Numbered from the stretch's first letter, positions 24,225 through 34,981 are shown. The stretch: DNA of 64,000 bases from Asaia bogorensis (GCF_900465345.1 NZ_UEGO01000032.1:20747-84746), one strand, 5' to 3'. The notes: a model not told the origin generated them from the sequence alone. Program-made: numbers and translations.

Positions 24225-27200
24225 TCAGACAGCAGGCTCGGACGCATAGCGGGCCTCGATGCACTCATTGACACGGGTGACCACAGCCTCGCTGACCTCC
24301 TTGTGTTCGACAGAGGCAATAATGCCGTCTGTCACCGTCACAACCACATCCAGCGGCTTGATACCCACCACCTCACCGATGGTATTGACCAGGCAGAGGC
24401 GATAACGACCGGCCATTTCAGCAGCATAGCCGGAGGATATGGAGAGCCACCCCTCGAAGCCGACACAAAGCGGGGCATCGAGAAAGATCGTTTTTACGTC
24501 ATGACGAACGAAGCGGTTAAGCGCGAAGAAAAACACCTCGTCGCTGGTCTCACTCGCCAGGACGACTGACATGCTGCCGGCGCGCTCGATCTGACGCAGA
24601 AAGCCCCATCCTCGAATGAAGAGATTGCCATCATCGGTCAGCAGTGGAGCCGGATCACCGATCAGGCCGCTCAGTGAGTCAATATAATGCTGGAAGTCAT
24701 TCGTGCTGCGATGAAGGGCACCCTCCCTGTGCAGACGACTCAGCTTGATGCCGCGCAGATGACCGTCAGCATGTGAGACACGGTCGAAATCAGCCATGAT
24801 CTGGCCATTCGACGGGCGCTCAACCTGGATTTCGTTGATCTTGCCGTCCTTCACCGCGATCTCGACCGAGGTCACCATGAAGGCACCCGAGCCGTTGACG
24901 ATATTGACCAGCGCGACACGGAAGCGTCCCTCGCACCACTTGCCACGCAAGGCCGCCTGACCGGCGAAGCCTGAACGACGCGGGGCATTGGGATAGATCG
25001 ACAGCACATCCCCGCGTGCCTCACGGATGCATGGCAGGAAGATCATGGGCGTATCATCATCGCCGATCAGAACAGCGTACATCGACCCGGCTGAACTGAC
25101 ACCCGGCAGGACATGCCAGCCCCGGATGTGGAATTCGTACGAACCGGCAAAATCCTCCGGCTCGTTATCCGCGAGCACGAAATGGCACACGTCATCGATA
25201 TAATATTCTGCCCCCTGGATCGAATACCAGTCCGTCACGGGCTCTGGCAGTTCGACCGACAGATCGCGAATGGTTGGCGGATCGAAGATATGACGTGGCG
25301 GTGCCTGGTGACGCCATGAGGCATGCGGCAGCAGATGGACCTGACCGGCATCAATCTGCATTTCAGCCGTTCCAAGCTCACGAACCGGAGCCGCCTCGCG
25401 ATAAACATCGCGCATGTTATCGGCGTAGGTTTCGGCCTGGGTCCACAATGCCGGCGAGATATTCCCCATGATTTCACGGCGGATACCTTCGGAGGAACGA
25501 AGCAGCTCGAGCCGCTCCAGTACCATGTTCGCCCGGCCGATCGGCACCTTGAAACCGTTCACACCATCTTTCACCCGGTCCCCCAGTGCCCCGACATCGG
25601 TCACGATGGGAATAAGGCCGTTCTGCCAGGCTTCGGAAAGCGAAATGCAGTAAGTTTCGGGCCAGATGGACAGATTCAGCGCCACATCAGCCACCTGCAA
25701 GGCGGCGATATCACCTGCCGAATAGCGTCCGTATACCTTCACATTGGGGCGCGGTTTGCCATTGATGACCGCGTCATATTCCGGATGGATATAGCCGAAG
25801 ATATGGAATTCGAAATGATCGGGATGGGCAATCTCGATCAGATTGAGAATGGTATCGGCACCCTTGGTGCGCAGGAAATTGCCGACAATCGCCACCTTGA
25901 GGGTGGCGTTCACCCAGCGGTTCATATGCCTTGGGCACGATGGGGATCGTGTTCTCGGGAGAAGGGATACCGAGAATCAGGCTGCTCTTCTGATTCAGGA
26001 TCGGATAGATCTCGTGCGTCAGATTGCGCGAGTGCTCGGTGCCGAACAGGATCAGATCGACAGAATGGAGCATCTTGGCGATGAATGCGCGTCGCGTCTG
26101 TTCACCACCATATTCGATGTTCTCGGCCACCTTGAGAATGATATCGCTGGCCACGACCGATTTCACCTCGTCTTCGACATAGCGAAGATCCTGGTTCAGC
26201 AGGTTGTAGCGAGACGAGATCAGCCAGAAATCATGGGCCGAGAATACCACACCTGCACCGCAAGCCTTTGCAATGATCGGCAGTGACAGGGCGTGATGTC
26301 CAAGGTGCTGGAAATGAACGATGTCGAAGTTGTACTGGCTGATGGCATTGGAAAATGCCATTTCTTCCGGACCGTCGCACATGGCGTCCATCCAGCCCAC
26401 TTCCGGCACATCGTAACGCTCGACCTCCTGCCCGTTGGCTGTGGTCAGTCGGCAATGCGTGCCACGACGCAGCCAGTAGAAAAACTCGATTTCTCGCCCA
26501 AGCATCGAGCACAGGGTTTGCTGATAAACCTCGACACCGCCCCAGGCAGCTTCGTGAATGGTTGAATGAGTGCACATCAGCACACGCAGACGTCGGCGAC
26601 GGGGTGCCAGTTCTGTCCCCGGCTTTGCACGACCAAAATTCGCCTTGGTCACTTCAGCCATGTAACGGAGGCGATGCTCGTAGAGATGTCCTTCCTGGAC
26701 TGATTTCTGACCAGCGAGAGCGACATTACGACGGAGATCGCGATTGTTCAGCAAAGCCGCTACCGCGCTCACAACACCATCGACATCGCGCGCGAGGAAC
26801 GTGCCCTCGATCTCCGCAAAGTACTTCGTGTCCATGCTCTCAGGGGCCTCGACCACCTGCGCAGCTCCAGCAAGGGCAAGTTCGTAGAAGCGCGGACCGG
26901 GTGCGGTCGCCTGGCTTATGTCACCATGACTGGCATAATCGCGGAACATGGTGAGCGTGACGGCACTCGCATTGGCAAAGTCGATAAATGCCTCGTGGCT
27001 GACCGGACGCTGAATGGCCAACTCAGCCAGATCAGCGGGAAGCGGAGGCAGATATTCATTGCCAGGGCAGATGAGCTTGAGGCGCGCCTGAGGAAAGGCT
27101 GCAATGATACGACGGAGTGTTTCCACCCGGTTGGGCCACATCGTGCCCGCGAAAAAGATGTCGTAGTCGAGCGCTTCAGCGTCCTTGACATCACGATGGT

Positions 27201-27582
27201 GAATTGTGCGGCTGGCGCCAAGCGGCAGATAAAAACCCTTGCCGCGATAATGTTCAGCGCAGGAAGGGTCGTTGGTAAATACGTAATCAAAGAGACCCGA
27301 ATTCTCGACATTGAAATCCCTCATGAAGGGATCTTCAAACGTCCAGAGAATCATCGTCTTGAAAGCAGGACGGATGCGCCGCATGAGCTGGGTATTGATG
27401 CGCTGACCATCAATACAGATCAACGTATCATGTTCGCCTGACGCAGCTGCGGCAGCGAGAGACATGTTGTCGGCAAGCAGGATCTGGTCATGCCCGAACA
27501 GGGCGCGGGCAGCGCGCTCGACCGCGAGGGTCAGATACGAATTGGGGTTATGGGTATAATTTGTATTGTAGATAACAGCCAT
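24225..27582 (-). pseudogene. CgeB-GT4-double beta-repeat glycosyltransferase, frameshifted
   Basis: One gene split over two frames. The 5' part (from the ATG at 27582, MAVIYNTNYTHNPNSYL) has a CgeB-type GT-B (about residues 1-335; TFEDPFMRDFNVENSGLFDYVFTND, PGPRFYELALAGAAQVVEA) and then the N-lobe of a GT4 (RVLMCTHSTIHEAAWGGVEVY ... FDIVHFQHLGHH). Near 25.92 kb the sense jumps to the +1 frame, which carries the GT4 donor lobe (LKVAIVGNFLRTKGADTILNLI, CISLSEAWQNGLIPIVTDVG). The C-terminal 350 residues hold two related beta-rich repeats (IRGW..L...GSM..VL; APxxxGF; GRFR/GRYR..LVN). The downstream part has its own ATG at 25925, so two polypeptides could also be made. Sequencing error, true decay or split gene are all possible. 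Confidence 0.75.
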
Positions 27583-27723
27583 GAATACCCCACCTGCACA
27601 TCGCACCAACAAACGGGGCAATCCCCGCTCATCCATTGATCTGCCTTTAGCCTAATCAGCGATCCGGCAAAAGTGTTCGTCCACGAATTAATAGTGAAGT
27701 TGAATGTCAGTTTAACAAGAAAT

Positions 27724-27748
27724 AATAAAAGGGCTGCCGAAGCAGCCC
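27724..27748 (-). terminator. Rho-independent terminator after rpsA
   Basis: On the minus strand GGGCTGC-TTCG-GCAGCCC is followed by TTTTATTATTT. It starts about 30 bp past the rpsA stop. The stable TTCG loop supports a functional terminator. Confidence 0.85.
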
Positions 27749-27779
27749 TTTCATAGTGTTTCTGCTGTTTTGCGGCAGA

Positions 27780-29474
27780 TTACGCCTCGGTATTACGACG
27801 ACGGATCGCCGCACCGAGGATGTCACCGAGCGATGCACCGCTGTCGGACGAACCGTATTCGTTGATCGCAGCCTTGTCTTCCTCGACCTCACGGCCGCGG
27901 ATGGTCAGAGCCAGCTTGCGCGAAGCACGATCGACGGACACGACCTTCGCATCGACCTTCTCGCCAACCGCGAAGCGCTCGGGGCGCTGCTCGGCCTTGT
28001 CACGAGCCAGTTCGGCGCGACGGATGAAGCCGGTCAGGACATCGTCCACCTTCACTTCGATGCCGTTGGTCTGAACCGACGTCACGAGGCAGGTCACGAT
28101 GTCGCCCTTGTGGACGCGCGACAGGGTATCGGCTGCAGGGTCTTCCTGAAGCTGCTTGATACCGAGCGAGATGCGCTCCTTCTCGGGATCCACATCGAGC
28201 ACCTTGGCCTGAACGACCTGACCCTTCTCGAACTTCGCCATGGCTGCTTCGCCGGCTTCGTCCCAGGAAAGATCGGACATGTGCACCATGCCGTCGATAT
28301 CGGCAGAGAGACCCACGAACAGACCGAATTCGGTGATGTTGCGGATTTCGCCTTCGATGGTCGAACCGACCTTGTGCTCTTCGGCGAACTGCTCCCACGG
28401 GTTGCGCTGAACCTGCTTCAGGCCGAGCGAGATACGACGCTTGGCGCTGTCCACGTCGAGAACCATGACGTCGACTTCCTGCGAGGTCGCGACAAGCTTG
28501 CCCGGATGGACGTTCTTCTTCGTCCAGGACATCTCGGAAACGTGTACCAGACCTTCAACGCCGGGCTCGAGCTCAACGAATGCACCGTAATCGGTGATGT
28601 TCGTGACGCGACCGGAGTAGCGGGCACCCGGCGGATACTTGATCGCCACGTTCTCCCACGGATCAGCCTCAAGCTGCTTCATGCCTAGCGAGATACGCTG
28701 CGTGTCGGAGTTGAAGCGGATGACCTGAACGCGAACCGGCATGCCGATCTGCAGGGCTTCGGACGGGTGGTTGATACGCTTCCAGGCAATGTCGGTGACA
28801 TGCAGGAGGCCATCGACGCCGCCGAGGTCAACGAACGCACCGTAATCGGTGATGTTCTTGACGACGCCATCAAGGATCATGCCTTCCTTCAGGCCCTGGA
28901 TCAGCTCGGAGCGCTGCTCTGCACGGGTCTCTTCAAGAACGGCACGACGCGAGACAACGATGTTGCCACGAGCGCGATCCATCTTGAGGATCTGGAAAGG
29001 CTGGGGCTGGCCCATGAGCGGAGCAACATCGCGCACAGGGCGGATATCGACCTGGCTGCCCGGAAGGAACGCCATGGCGCCGCCGAGATCAACCGTGAAG
29101 CCGCCCTTGACGCGACCATAGATCGTGCCGTTGACACGCTGGTTGTTCGCGAATGCACGCTCGAGCGAGGTCCATGCCTCTTCACGACGGGCCTTCTCGC
29201 GCGACAGCACGATGGAGCCGTCACGGTCTTCGTAGCGCTCAACATAAAGCTCGATCACGTCGCCCGGACGCACGTCAGGCGCAGTGCCCGGCGGTCCGAA
29301 TTCCTTGAGCGAGACGCGACCTTCGCTCTTGAGGCCGACATCGACAATCGCATACTCGTCCGTCAGACGGATAACGCGACCGGTGACAACCGAGCCGTCA
29401 AAGCCCGTGTCCTGGCCGAGGGTCTCGTCGAGAAGAGCAGCAAAGTCTTCGACGGTATTGGTGGCTGAAGCCAT
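27780..29474 (-). CDS. rpsA: 30S ribosomal protein S1
   Basis: 564 aa from MASATNTVEDFAALLDETLG; the frame is open further upstream but that part is non-homologous. It has six S1 (OB-fold) repeats: the first two bind the ribosome (VVTGRVIRLTDEYAIVDVG; VNGTIYGRVKGGFTVDLGG), the next four bind mRNA, with the usual GVVKNITDYGAFVDLGGVDGLLH / GRVTNITDYGAFVELEPGVEGLVH pattern. S1 helps mRNAs with weak Shine-Dalgarno sites to initiate. Order aroA-cmk-rpsA on one strand is typical of alphaproteobacteria. Full length; own terminator downstream. Confidence 0.96.
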   Translation of the reverse strand: MASATNTVEDFAALLDETLGQDTGFDGSVVTGRVIRLTDEYAIVDVGLKSEGRVSLKEFGPPGTAPDVRPGDVIELYVERYEDRDGSIVLSREKARREEAWTSLERAFANNQRVNGTIYGRVKGGFTVDLGGAMAFLPGSQVDIRPVRDVAPLMGQPQPFQILKMDRARGNIVVSRRAVLEETRAEQRSELIQGLKEGMILDGVVKNITDYGAFVDLGGVDGLLHVTDIAWKRINHPSEALQIGMPVRVQVIRFNSDTQRISLGMKQLEADPWENVAIKYPPGARYSGRVTNITDYGAFVELEPGVEGLVHVSEMSWTKKNVHPGKLVATSQEVDVMVLDVDSAKRRISLGLKQVQRNPWEQFAEEHKVGSTIEGEIRNITEFGLFVGLSADIDGMVHMSDLSWDEAGEAAMAKFEKGQVVQAKVLDVDPEKERISLGIKQLQEDPAADTLSRVHKGDIVTCLVTSVQTNGIEVKVDDVLTGFIRRAELARDKAEQRPERFAVGEKVDAKVVSVDRASRKLALTIRGREVEEDKAAINEYGSSDSGASLGDILGAAIRRRNTEA

Positions 29475-29969
29475 GTGTTTTCGTAATCCTGGGCCGATCG
29501 TGAAGACCGGGCCAATGTCTGCGCCCGACATCTTGGCCGGACGGCTTGCTCGATGATCCTGGGCCACCCATGAGCCTTCAGGGAAAGATCGCCCGCAAGG
29601 CGCGGGAGAACGGATAGCGCAGGTGGCGTTACGCTGCCCGTGGTCAGACACCCGCAGCAGGGTGCTTGTCAACAAAAACCTGTGTTTCCGGGCCTAAATC
29701 GGGTGCGAGGTCTCGACTCCGGGTCAAATCGCAAGTGCTGCCGATCATGCCATTCAGTCATGCGCGCGTGTGAAGTCGAACACCCGCAGGCGCAGGGGGG
29801 CCGCCGCGCCGCAATACGCCCCGGCGGTAACATGAGTGCGATGACAGCGCTAGAAAGAGCCCCGTATGCACAAGGCGCCTGATGCGCCACCAGCCATCAT
29901 TCATCTGCCGGGAACAGGGTTGGAGGATAAAGCACCCTACCCGCCCCGGCCAGATTGCAGATTTCCGGT
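29475..29969. other. gene-free stretch between cmk and rpsA
   Basis: About 495 bp. Expected to contain the rpsA promoter and a leader that may bind S1 for autoregulation; I could not identify a specific conserved structure. Small frames on both strands here are not convincing. Confidence 0.5.
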
Positions 29970-30605
29970 TCAGTCCGGAAAACGAGACCTGACGATCGAC
30001 AGGGCATGGGCCAGAACGGCCCCGGCATCCATGTCATCTGTTTCAATCAGAACGGCATCATCAGCCTGACGGAGTGGAGAAACCGGGCGCTCCGCATCCT
30101 TCTGATCGCGTGCGCTGATTTCTGCCGTCAGGGCAGAAAGCGCGCTTTCATCACGGGCACCTGTCCCATGAAGCTGCTGGTAGCGACGCAGGGCGCGGAC
30201 CCCGGCGCTGGCAGTGACAAAAAACTTGAGGTCGGCATCGGGGAAAACCACCGTGCCAATATCGCGCCCATCAATCACCGCACCGCTGGCTGTCGCAAAC
30301 TCGCGCTGACGCCGCAGCAGGGCGGAGCGTACAGGAGGCTGCGTGGCTACCGAACTTGCGCCACGATCGATTTCCGGCACACGCAGATCATCACGCAGCA
30401 GATCCTCGGGCTGGAGCGCCTGCGCCGTCTGCTCGCCGCTATCGGTAGCCGGGTCGAGACCCTTGAGGATCATCTGACGGGCGACAGCGCGGTAGAGGAG
30501 CCCTGTATCCAGATGAGGCAGCCCCAGCGCCGCAGCGAGTGATTTGGCCAACGTCCCCTTGCCCGCCGCAGCCGGGCCATCAACAGCAATGATAAGGCGC
30601 ATCAA
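29970..30605 (-). CDS. cmk: cytidylate kinase
   Basis: 211 aa. Phosphorylates CMP and dCMP using ATP. The P-loop is at the N-terminus, AVDGPAAAGKGTLAKSLAAALG (G-rich loop about 8-18), followed by LPHLDTGLLYRAVARQ, the CMP-binding segment, and VIDGRDIGTVVFPDADLKFFVTAS (about 110-133), the highly conserved Cmk block. Near-usual length. Overlaps the aroA stop by four bases, indicating coupling. Confidence 0.95.
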   Translation of the reverse strand: MMRLIIAVDGPAAAGKGTLAKSLAAALGLPHLDTGLLYRAVARQMILKGLDPATDSGEQTAQALQPEDLLRDDLRVPEIDRGASSVATQPPVRSALLRRQREFATASGAVIDGRDIGTVVFPDADLKFFVTASAGVRALRRYQQLHGTGARDESALSALTAEISARDQKDAERPVSPLRQADDAVLIETDDMDAGAVLAHALSIVRSRFPD

Positions 30606-31957
30606 AGCGCAGCCCCGAGCGCTGTCATGAGCGAGACGAAGCCTGGGAAACTCGTATTGATGAAGCCAGTGTCATCCACCATCACGGGCTTCTCCGCAGC
30701 CAGGCCGAACACGATGGCACTCATGGCCAGACGATGGTCCATGCGTGTCTCAACCAGACCGCCCCCAAGCCCTTCGGCGCTGCCGCGTCCCTCGATGATC
30801 ATGTCATCGCCCTCAACACGAACAGTCGCGCCATTGGCCTTGAGCAGCGCCACAGTGGCAGAAAGGCGGTCGCTCTCCTTCACGCGCAGTTCTTCAAGAC
30901 CGCGCAGGCGCGATGTGCCGGTGGCAAACGCACAGGCCACAGCCAGCACCGGATATTCGTCAATCATGGAGGGCGCGCGATTGGCCGGCACATCCACACC
31001 ATGCAGGGCAGAGGCACGCACCACGAGATCACCGACGGGCTCGCCACCCTCGATGCGCTCATTCTCGATCTCGAGCGATGCACCCATCTCACGCAACGTG
31101 ATGAACAGCCCTGTGCGCAGCGGGTTCAGCCCGATACCGGGCAGTCGGACTTCCGAGCCAGGAACGAGGCAGGCCGCCACGATGGGGAACGCCGCAGATG
31201 ACGGATCAGCCGGCACGACAACATCGCGGGCCGCAAGACGTGCAGGTCCCTGCAGGGTGATGATACGACCACCTGTCGGGGTCAGCCCGACCTCAACCTC
31301 GACGCCGAAATGGCGCAGCATATTTTCGGTGTGATCGCGCGTCGCCACGGGCTCTTCCACCTTTGTCCTGCCCGTCGCATTAAGCCCGGCCAGCAGAATG
31401 GCGGATTTAACCTGCGCCGAGGCAACCGGCAGGCAATAGGCAATCGGTGCGGCCTCACCCGTGCCGATGATGGCCATCGGAAGCTTCTCGCCATGTCTGG
31501 TGGCAAAACAGGCCCCGTTGGCCGAGAGCGGCTGCGTGACGCGGCGCATGGGACGGCTGCGAAGGCTGGCATCGCCCGTCATGAAGCTGGTGATGGCGTG
31601 GCTGGACAGGATACCTGACAAAAGGCGGGCAGCCGTGCCGGAATTACCCATATCCAGAACATCGTCCGGTTCATTCAGCGCACCGACACCCTTGCCCTCA
31701 ATGACCCAGCGATCCGTCTCTCGGGTGATTGTCGCGCCAAGGGCGCGCATGGCATCAGCCGTGCGCAGCACATCCTCACCTTCCAGCAGGCCGGTTACGA
31801 CAGTGCACCCGCTGGCAAGGGACGCCAGCATCAGGGCGCGATGACTGATCGACTTGTCGCCGGGCACACGAATCGAACCCCGAAGCGGGCCGGGATTGCG
31901 CACTACGGAAAGAGGAATGACGGGGGCGGAGGGATGATGTTCCATGATAGCGTTCAT
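30602..31957 (-). CDS. aroA: 3-phosphoshikimate 1-carboxyvinyltransferase (EPSP synthase)
   Basis: 451 aa from [13 protein letters not shown]; an ATG at 31945 and longer forms are possible. It joins PEP to shikimate-3-phosphate. Motifs: [19 protein letters not shown] near the N-terminus (phosphate and PEP binding), [15 protein letters not shown], a [15 protein letters not shown] [30 protein letters not shown], and C-terminal LRVKESDRL and MDHRLAMS. The [16 protein letters not shown] signature looks like the class II (alphaproteobacterial/Agrobacterium CP4-like) enzymes, which are often glyphosate-tolerant; class is inferred by eye. First gene of the aroA-cmk-rpsA unit, divergent from the FYDLN gene. 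Confidence 0.93.
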   Translation of the reverse strand: MNAIMEHHPSAPVIPLSVVRNPGPLRGSIRVPGDKSISHRALMLASLASGCTVVTGLLEGEDVLRTADAMRALGATITRETDRWVIEGKGVGALNEPDDVLDMGNSGTAARLLSGILSSHAITSFMTGDASLRSRPMRRVTQPLSANGACFATRHGEKLPMAIIGTGEAAPIAYCLPVASAQVKSAILLAGLNATGRTKVEEPVATRDHTENMLRHFGVEVEVGLTPTGGRIITLQGPARLAARDVVVPADPSSAAFPIVAACLVPGSEVRLPGIGLNPLRTGLFITLREMGASLEIENERIEGGEPVGDLVVRASALHGVDVPANRAPSMIDEYPVLAVACAFATGTSRLRGLEELRVKESDRLSATVALLKANGATVRVEGDDMIIEGRGSAEGLGGGLVETRMDHRLAMSAIVFGLAAEKPVMVDDTGFINTSFPGFVSLMTALGAAL

Positions 31958-32127
31958 TCCGATGCGAGCCCCCTTCCTGTCAATTGCCGAGACCGGATTC
32001 ATGTCAGGTTTTGAGATCAAAATCCCCGCTGGCATTTGACATTGTGGGCACAAGCTGGCATGGCCCCGTGCTTCGCGGCACAAGCCGTTTCCCTTTTCAA
32101 CCGGTTCAGGATCGACAGGTAGTCATC

Positions 32128-32454
32128 ATGGCAAAACCAGAACTCGGTCTGAAACGCGTCTGCGTCTCCTGCGGTACACGTTTTTACGACCTGAATCGCG
32201 CTCCCGCGATTTGCCCGAAATGCGGCGCAGAACAGCCCAGCGATCTGCCCCAGCCCAAGCGCGGCGGCGACATCCCTGCGGATCAGACAAAGAACGCTCC
32301 CAAGAGCGACGAGGATGACATTGATGTCGATCTCGACGCCGATGAAGATGGCGATGACGATGTGATGGAAGACGCATCGGATCTCGATGATGACGATGAT
32401 GATCTCGGATCCGAGATCGAAGTCACCACCGACAACGACGATAACGAAAATTGA
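32128..32454 (+). CDS. FYDLN_acid family protein (TIGR02300)
   Basis: 108 aa from [23 protein letters not shown], the family signature, with a CxxC (VCVSCG) paired with a second CPKCG to form a zinc ribbon (about 11-40). The rest is extremely acidic, with long Asp/Glu runs (about 60-108). Found almost only in alphaproteobacteria, next to aroA as here. Function unknown; an acidic zinc-ribbon protein could contact RNA polymerase or ribosomes, but this is speculation. A terminator begins 11 bp after the stop. Confidence 0.9.
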   Translation: MAKPELGLKRVCVSCGTRFYDLNRAPAICPKCGAEQPSDLPQPKRGGDIPADQTKNAPKSDEDDIDVDLDADEDGDDDVMEDASDLDDDDDDLGSEIEVTTDNDDNEN

Positions 32455-32459
32455 TTTCT

Positions 32460-33029
32460 ATGGGAAAAGCCGGTCTGACCGGCTTTTTTCTTTTATGCAT
32501 GGCCCCCTCCTTCTCCCACGCCGAGACGGCTGATCGACTGAGCCGCGCACTTGGTGCCGAGCCCAGTGCGACGAAGGTATTACAGGCCTATTGCGGACAT
32601 CTGATGCCAGGCGTTGCAATCACAGCCATTGCGTTGCCGACACATGCCCAGCTTCCCCCTGCCCCGTTCAAGACGCATTTTTCACTCGGTGCTCATGAGC
32701 ATGTTCGGCTGCGCCATGTCAGCTTACGCTGCGGCACCCATGTCCTTTCCGATGCCTGGAACTGGTATGTGCCTGAGCGCCTGGAACCCGCCATGAACAG
32801 ATTGCTCGACACCACCACCCTGCCTTTCGGCCATGTGGTGGGAGCGCTGCATTTTCACCGGGTAGCGCTAGAGAGCGAGCGCAACAATCTCCCTCCCGAT
32901 ATCCTGCTGCGCAATACCGCCATGCTGACGCGTGGGGCTGACGGGCTGCCATTCTCCCTGGTGGTCGAAAACTACCTGGCCTCGGGGTTCGCCGGGGTCG
33001 CGTCGGGATCCGACCAGCCACCCCCCTGA
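32460..33029 (+). CDS. secreted chorismate-lyase-like (UbiC fold) protein
   Basis: 189 aa from ATG 32460. The signal peptide MGKAGLTGFFLLCMAPSFSHA is followed by a domain with VRLRHVSLRCGTHVLSDAWNWYVPERLEPAMNRLL (about 80-114) and TTLPFGHVVGALHFHRV, a pattern shared with UbiC-like proteins (xxWxVP..L...MN..L..T..PFG). The catalytic residues of true UbiC are not clearly present, and the secretion signal is unusual for ubiquinone synthesis. The role is unknown. The upstream gene's Rho-independent terminator lies inside the first ten codons. Confidence 0.55.
   Translation: MGKAGLTGFFLLCMAPSFSHAETADRLSRALGAEPSATKVLQAYCGHLMPGVAITAIALPTHAQLPPAPFKTHFSLGAHEHVRLRHVSLRCGTHVLSDAWNWYVPERLEPAMNRLLDTTTLPFGHVVGALHFHRVALESERNNLPPDILLRNTAMLTRGADGLPFSLVVENYLASGFAGVASGSDQPPP
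32465..32489 (+). terminator. Rho-independent terminator of the FYDLN gene, inside the next gene's start
   Basis: AAAAGCCGGT-CTG-ACCGGCTTTTTT: perfect 10-bp stem, 3-nt loop, T tract. It lies 11 bp after the FYDLN stop and overlaps codons 2-10 of the secreted protein gene starting at 32460. Confidence 0.85.
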
Positions 33030-33063
33030 AATCTATTGACGGTCTGTTTCAACGCCGTACCCC

Positions 33064-34953
33064 TCATGACAGCCCGCGTGCCTGACGCCACTGAGCCACC
33101 AGAGCACACCACCGCTCCCGCGTTTCGGGATCAATGCGGTCATCTTCCTTCATGATCGTCGCGCTCTGCTCCACATAATCTACCGATTGCATGGCAAAGC
33201 GCCGCTCGACCGCTTCCTGGGCCATGGTCACTCCAGGCAGACGGGAAAGTCGCCTCATACCGCGGCGCGTATCTTCGGCGAGAGGCTGGGCAGGCTTTGG
33301 ACCGCCCGCTTCGAAACGGGTTGTGAACAGGTTGAAGATGGCAGGGTTGTTATAGCGAAAATGCTTTATCCTGAGCACTCCCGAACCGTCGTTTTCGCCG
33401 CGGGCAAACTTCCACACATATTCTTCCAGCGAGCGCACATGATAGTGGCAGATCATGGCATTGACCGTTGGGCGAGCTGCAAAATTGATATCATGATCGC
33501 CCAGATCCCCGTTCCGGTGGCGCTCCCCGTCGATTGTCAGGAACGGGATGAGACGCTTATCCTGCGCCGAGGGATGATGAGCCGATGCCCCGCAGAAATG
33601 GCTGGTACGAAATACTGATTTGACGAGCGGATGACGCTCGGTCTCGACAAAGCGCTCTGATGAAAGCCCAGGCGCCCAGGTCAGGTGACCGTTCGAGGTG
33701 AATACGCGCCAGGATATGGCAATGGCTTCGGCGCCCTCATGCTCGCGGGCATCGAGAAGCGGAGGCAGGCTGTAATCCACATGGGCGCCAGGCAATACCA
33801 TTTCGTCAAGGTCAATGACGAGACACCAGCGATAATCCAGCAATTCCGGCACGATAGTCAGAGCGTGATAATAGGCTTTATCCTGCATGTTGATGCGCGC
33901 AGGCGCCGCCCCGGTATTGTCGATCCAGACAATCTCGCCAGCTTCCGCCAGTCGCCTTAGAAGCACGTCCGAACCATCTGTCAGATCATTTGTGTAGATG
34001 AAGAACTGTTCGACACCGATGCGACGGTGATGGGCAATCCATTCGAGCAGATAAAGCCCCTCATCACGCGCCGTAGCAAGCACCGCCAGCTTGTATTTCG
34101 GGAGAACGGCTTTACGGGCCTCACCCAGCAGGCGAGCACCCAGGTAATAATCCCCCCCCGGACCGCGCTGATCCTGCTGGCCAAGAAAGTCATATCGCGC
34201 ATCAGCAGTCATCAACGCCCGATTACGGCCGTTTTTCCACTCATGCAGATCCTGCAGCGCATCGGCAATCCATGTACCACCCGGTATCGCCGCGAGAAGA
34301 CGCAGGACATCGCGGGAAGACGGATCAACCGCATGTTCAAGATCTGTCGTGAACAACGTGACAAATGCCGCAAGGACATCCGATCTGAGGAGTGTCAGCA
34401 CAATATCGAGAAGGGCTGGCAGAAAGGATACCGGTGCTGACAGCAACGCATGCAGAACGGCTGTCGCCTCGTGACGCGCATGAAGCATATTGCCGAAAAT
34501 CTCGGCAAAATCGCTCAGCAGGACGGGCAACGGATCCCTTGAAGTCTCGAACTCGAAGAGCTCCCAATCCGATATTGTGGGTCGATCAGAGAGGACGGCC
34601 CCGGTGTCGATCTCTGCGGTCAGAAAATCCGGTTTCCCGAATGGTTTCAGGGCATGTCGACCTGCCTGCATGTCTATGACAGAGAACGCCATGAAAGCAG
34701 GAGACCAGCGCGTTTCATCCACCCCCGAGAGCGCATCAGGCCATCTGCCATCACTGGCGACCAGAAGAGCGAATTCCGGCATGAAAGACCATGTGATCAG
34801 GAGCGTCTCGCCCTGGAGGGCAGATAGGGCTTTATGCGAAAGAGCATGATCATGCTCACTCAGATTCAGATAGGTATGATGATGGGTCCTGACCCGTGCC
34901 ACCGTAAAACCGAAGCGCTCTCCATCAGCCATGCGGCAGGTCAGGGATGTCAT
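33064..34953 (-). CDS. glycosyltransferase with C-terminal GT92/GT2-like domain
   Basis: 629 aa from MTSLTCRMADGERFGF; an upstream start at 35022 would overlap the FolM-like gene. The N-terminal half (about 1-270) is not recognised. The C-terminal part (about 285-560) is a glycosyltransferase of the GT92-like/Glyco_tranf_2_4 kind: KLAVLATARDEGLYLLEWIAHHRRIGVEQFFIYTND, LVIDLDEMVLPGA with the DxD motif, CGASAHHPS and a C-terminal MICHYHVRSLEEYVWKFARGEN. These transferases act on surface or secreted glycans; the substrate is unknown. No membrane helix seen. Confidence 0.75.
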   Translation of the reverse strand: MTSLTCRMADGERFGFTVARVRTHHHTYLNLSEHDHALSHKALSALQGETLLITWSFMPEFALLVASDGRWPDALSGVDETRWSPAFMAFSVIDMQAGRHALKPFGKPDFLTAEIDTGAVLSDRPTISDWELFEFETSRDPLPVLLSDFAEIFGNMLHARHEATAVLHALLSAPVSFLPALLDIVLTLLRSDVLAAFVTLFTTDLEHAVDPSSRDVLRLLAAIPGGTWIADALQDLHEWKNGRNRALMTADARYDFLGQQDQRGPGGDYYLGARLLGEARKAVLPKYKLAVLATARDEGLYLLEWIAHHRRIGVEQFFIYTNDLTDGSDVLLRRLAEAGEIVWIDNTGAAPARINMQDKAYYHALTIVPELLDYRWCLVIDLDEMVLPGAHVDYSLPPLLDAREHEGAEAIAISWRVFTSNGHLTWAPGLSSERFVETERHPLVKSVFRTSHFCGASAHHPSAQDKRLIPFLTIDGERHRNGDLGDHDINFAARPTVNAMICHYHVRSLEEYVWKFARGENDGSGVLRIKHFRYNNPAIFNLFTTRFEAGGPKPAQPLAEDTRRGMRRLSRLPGVTMAQEAVERRFAMQSVDYVEQSATIMKEDDRIDPETRERWCALVAQWRQARGLS

Positions 34954-34981
34954 GAGGAGTAATCGCCTTTTTATTGAAGTG

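Noticed and set aside
27756..28688. 310-aa plus-strand frame opposite rpsA
   Set aside because: Antisense to the S1 repeats; composition reflects the sense codons.
29475..29675. N-terminal extension of ribosomal protein S1
   Set aside because: The 67 extra residues are not S1-like; the ATG at 29474 gives the standard protein.
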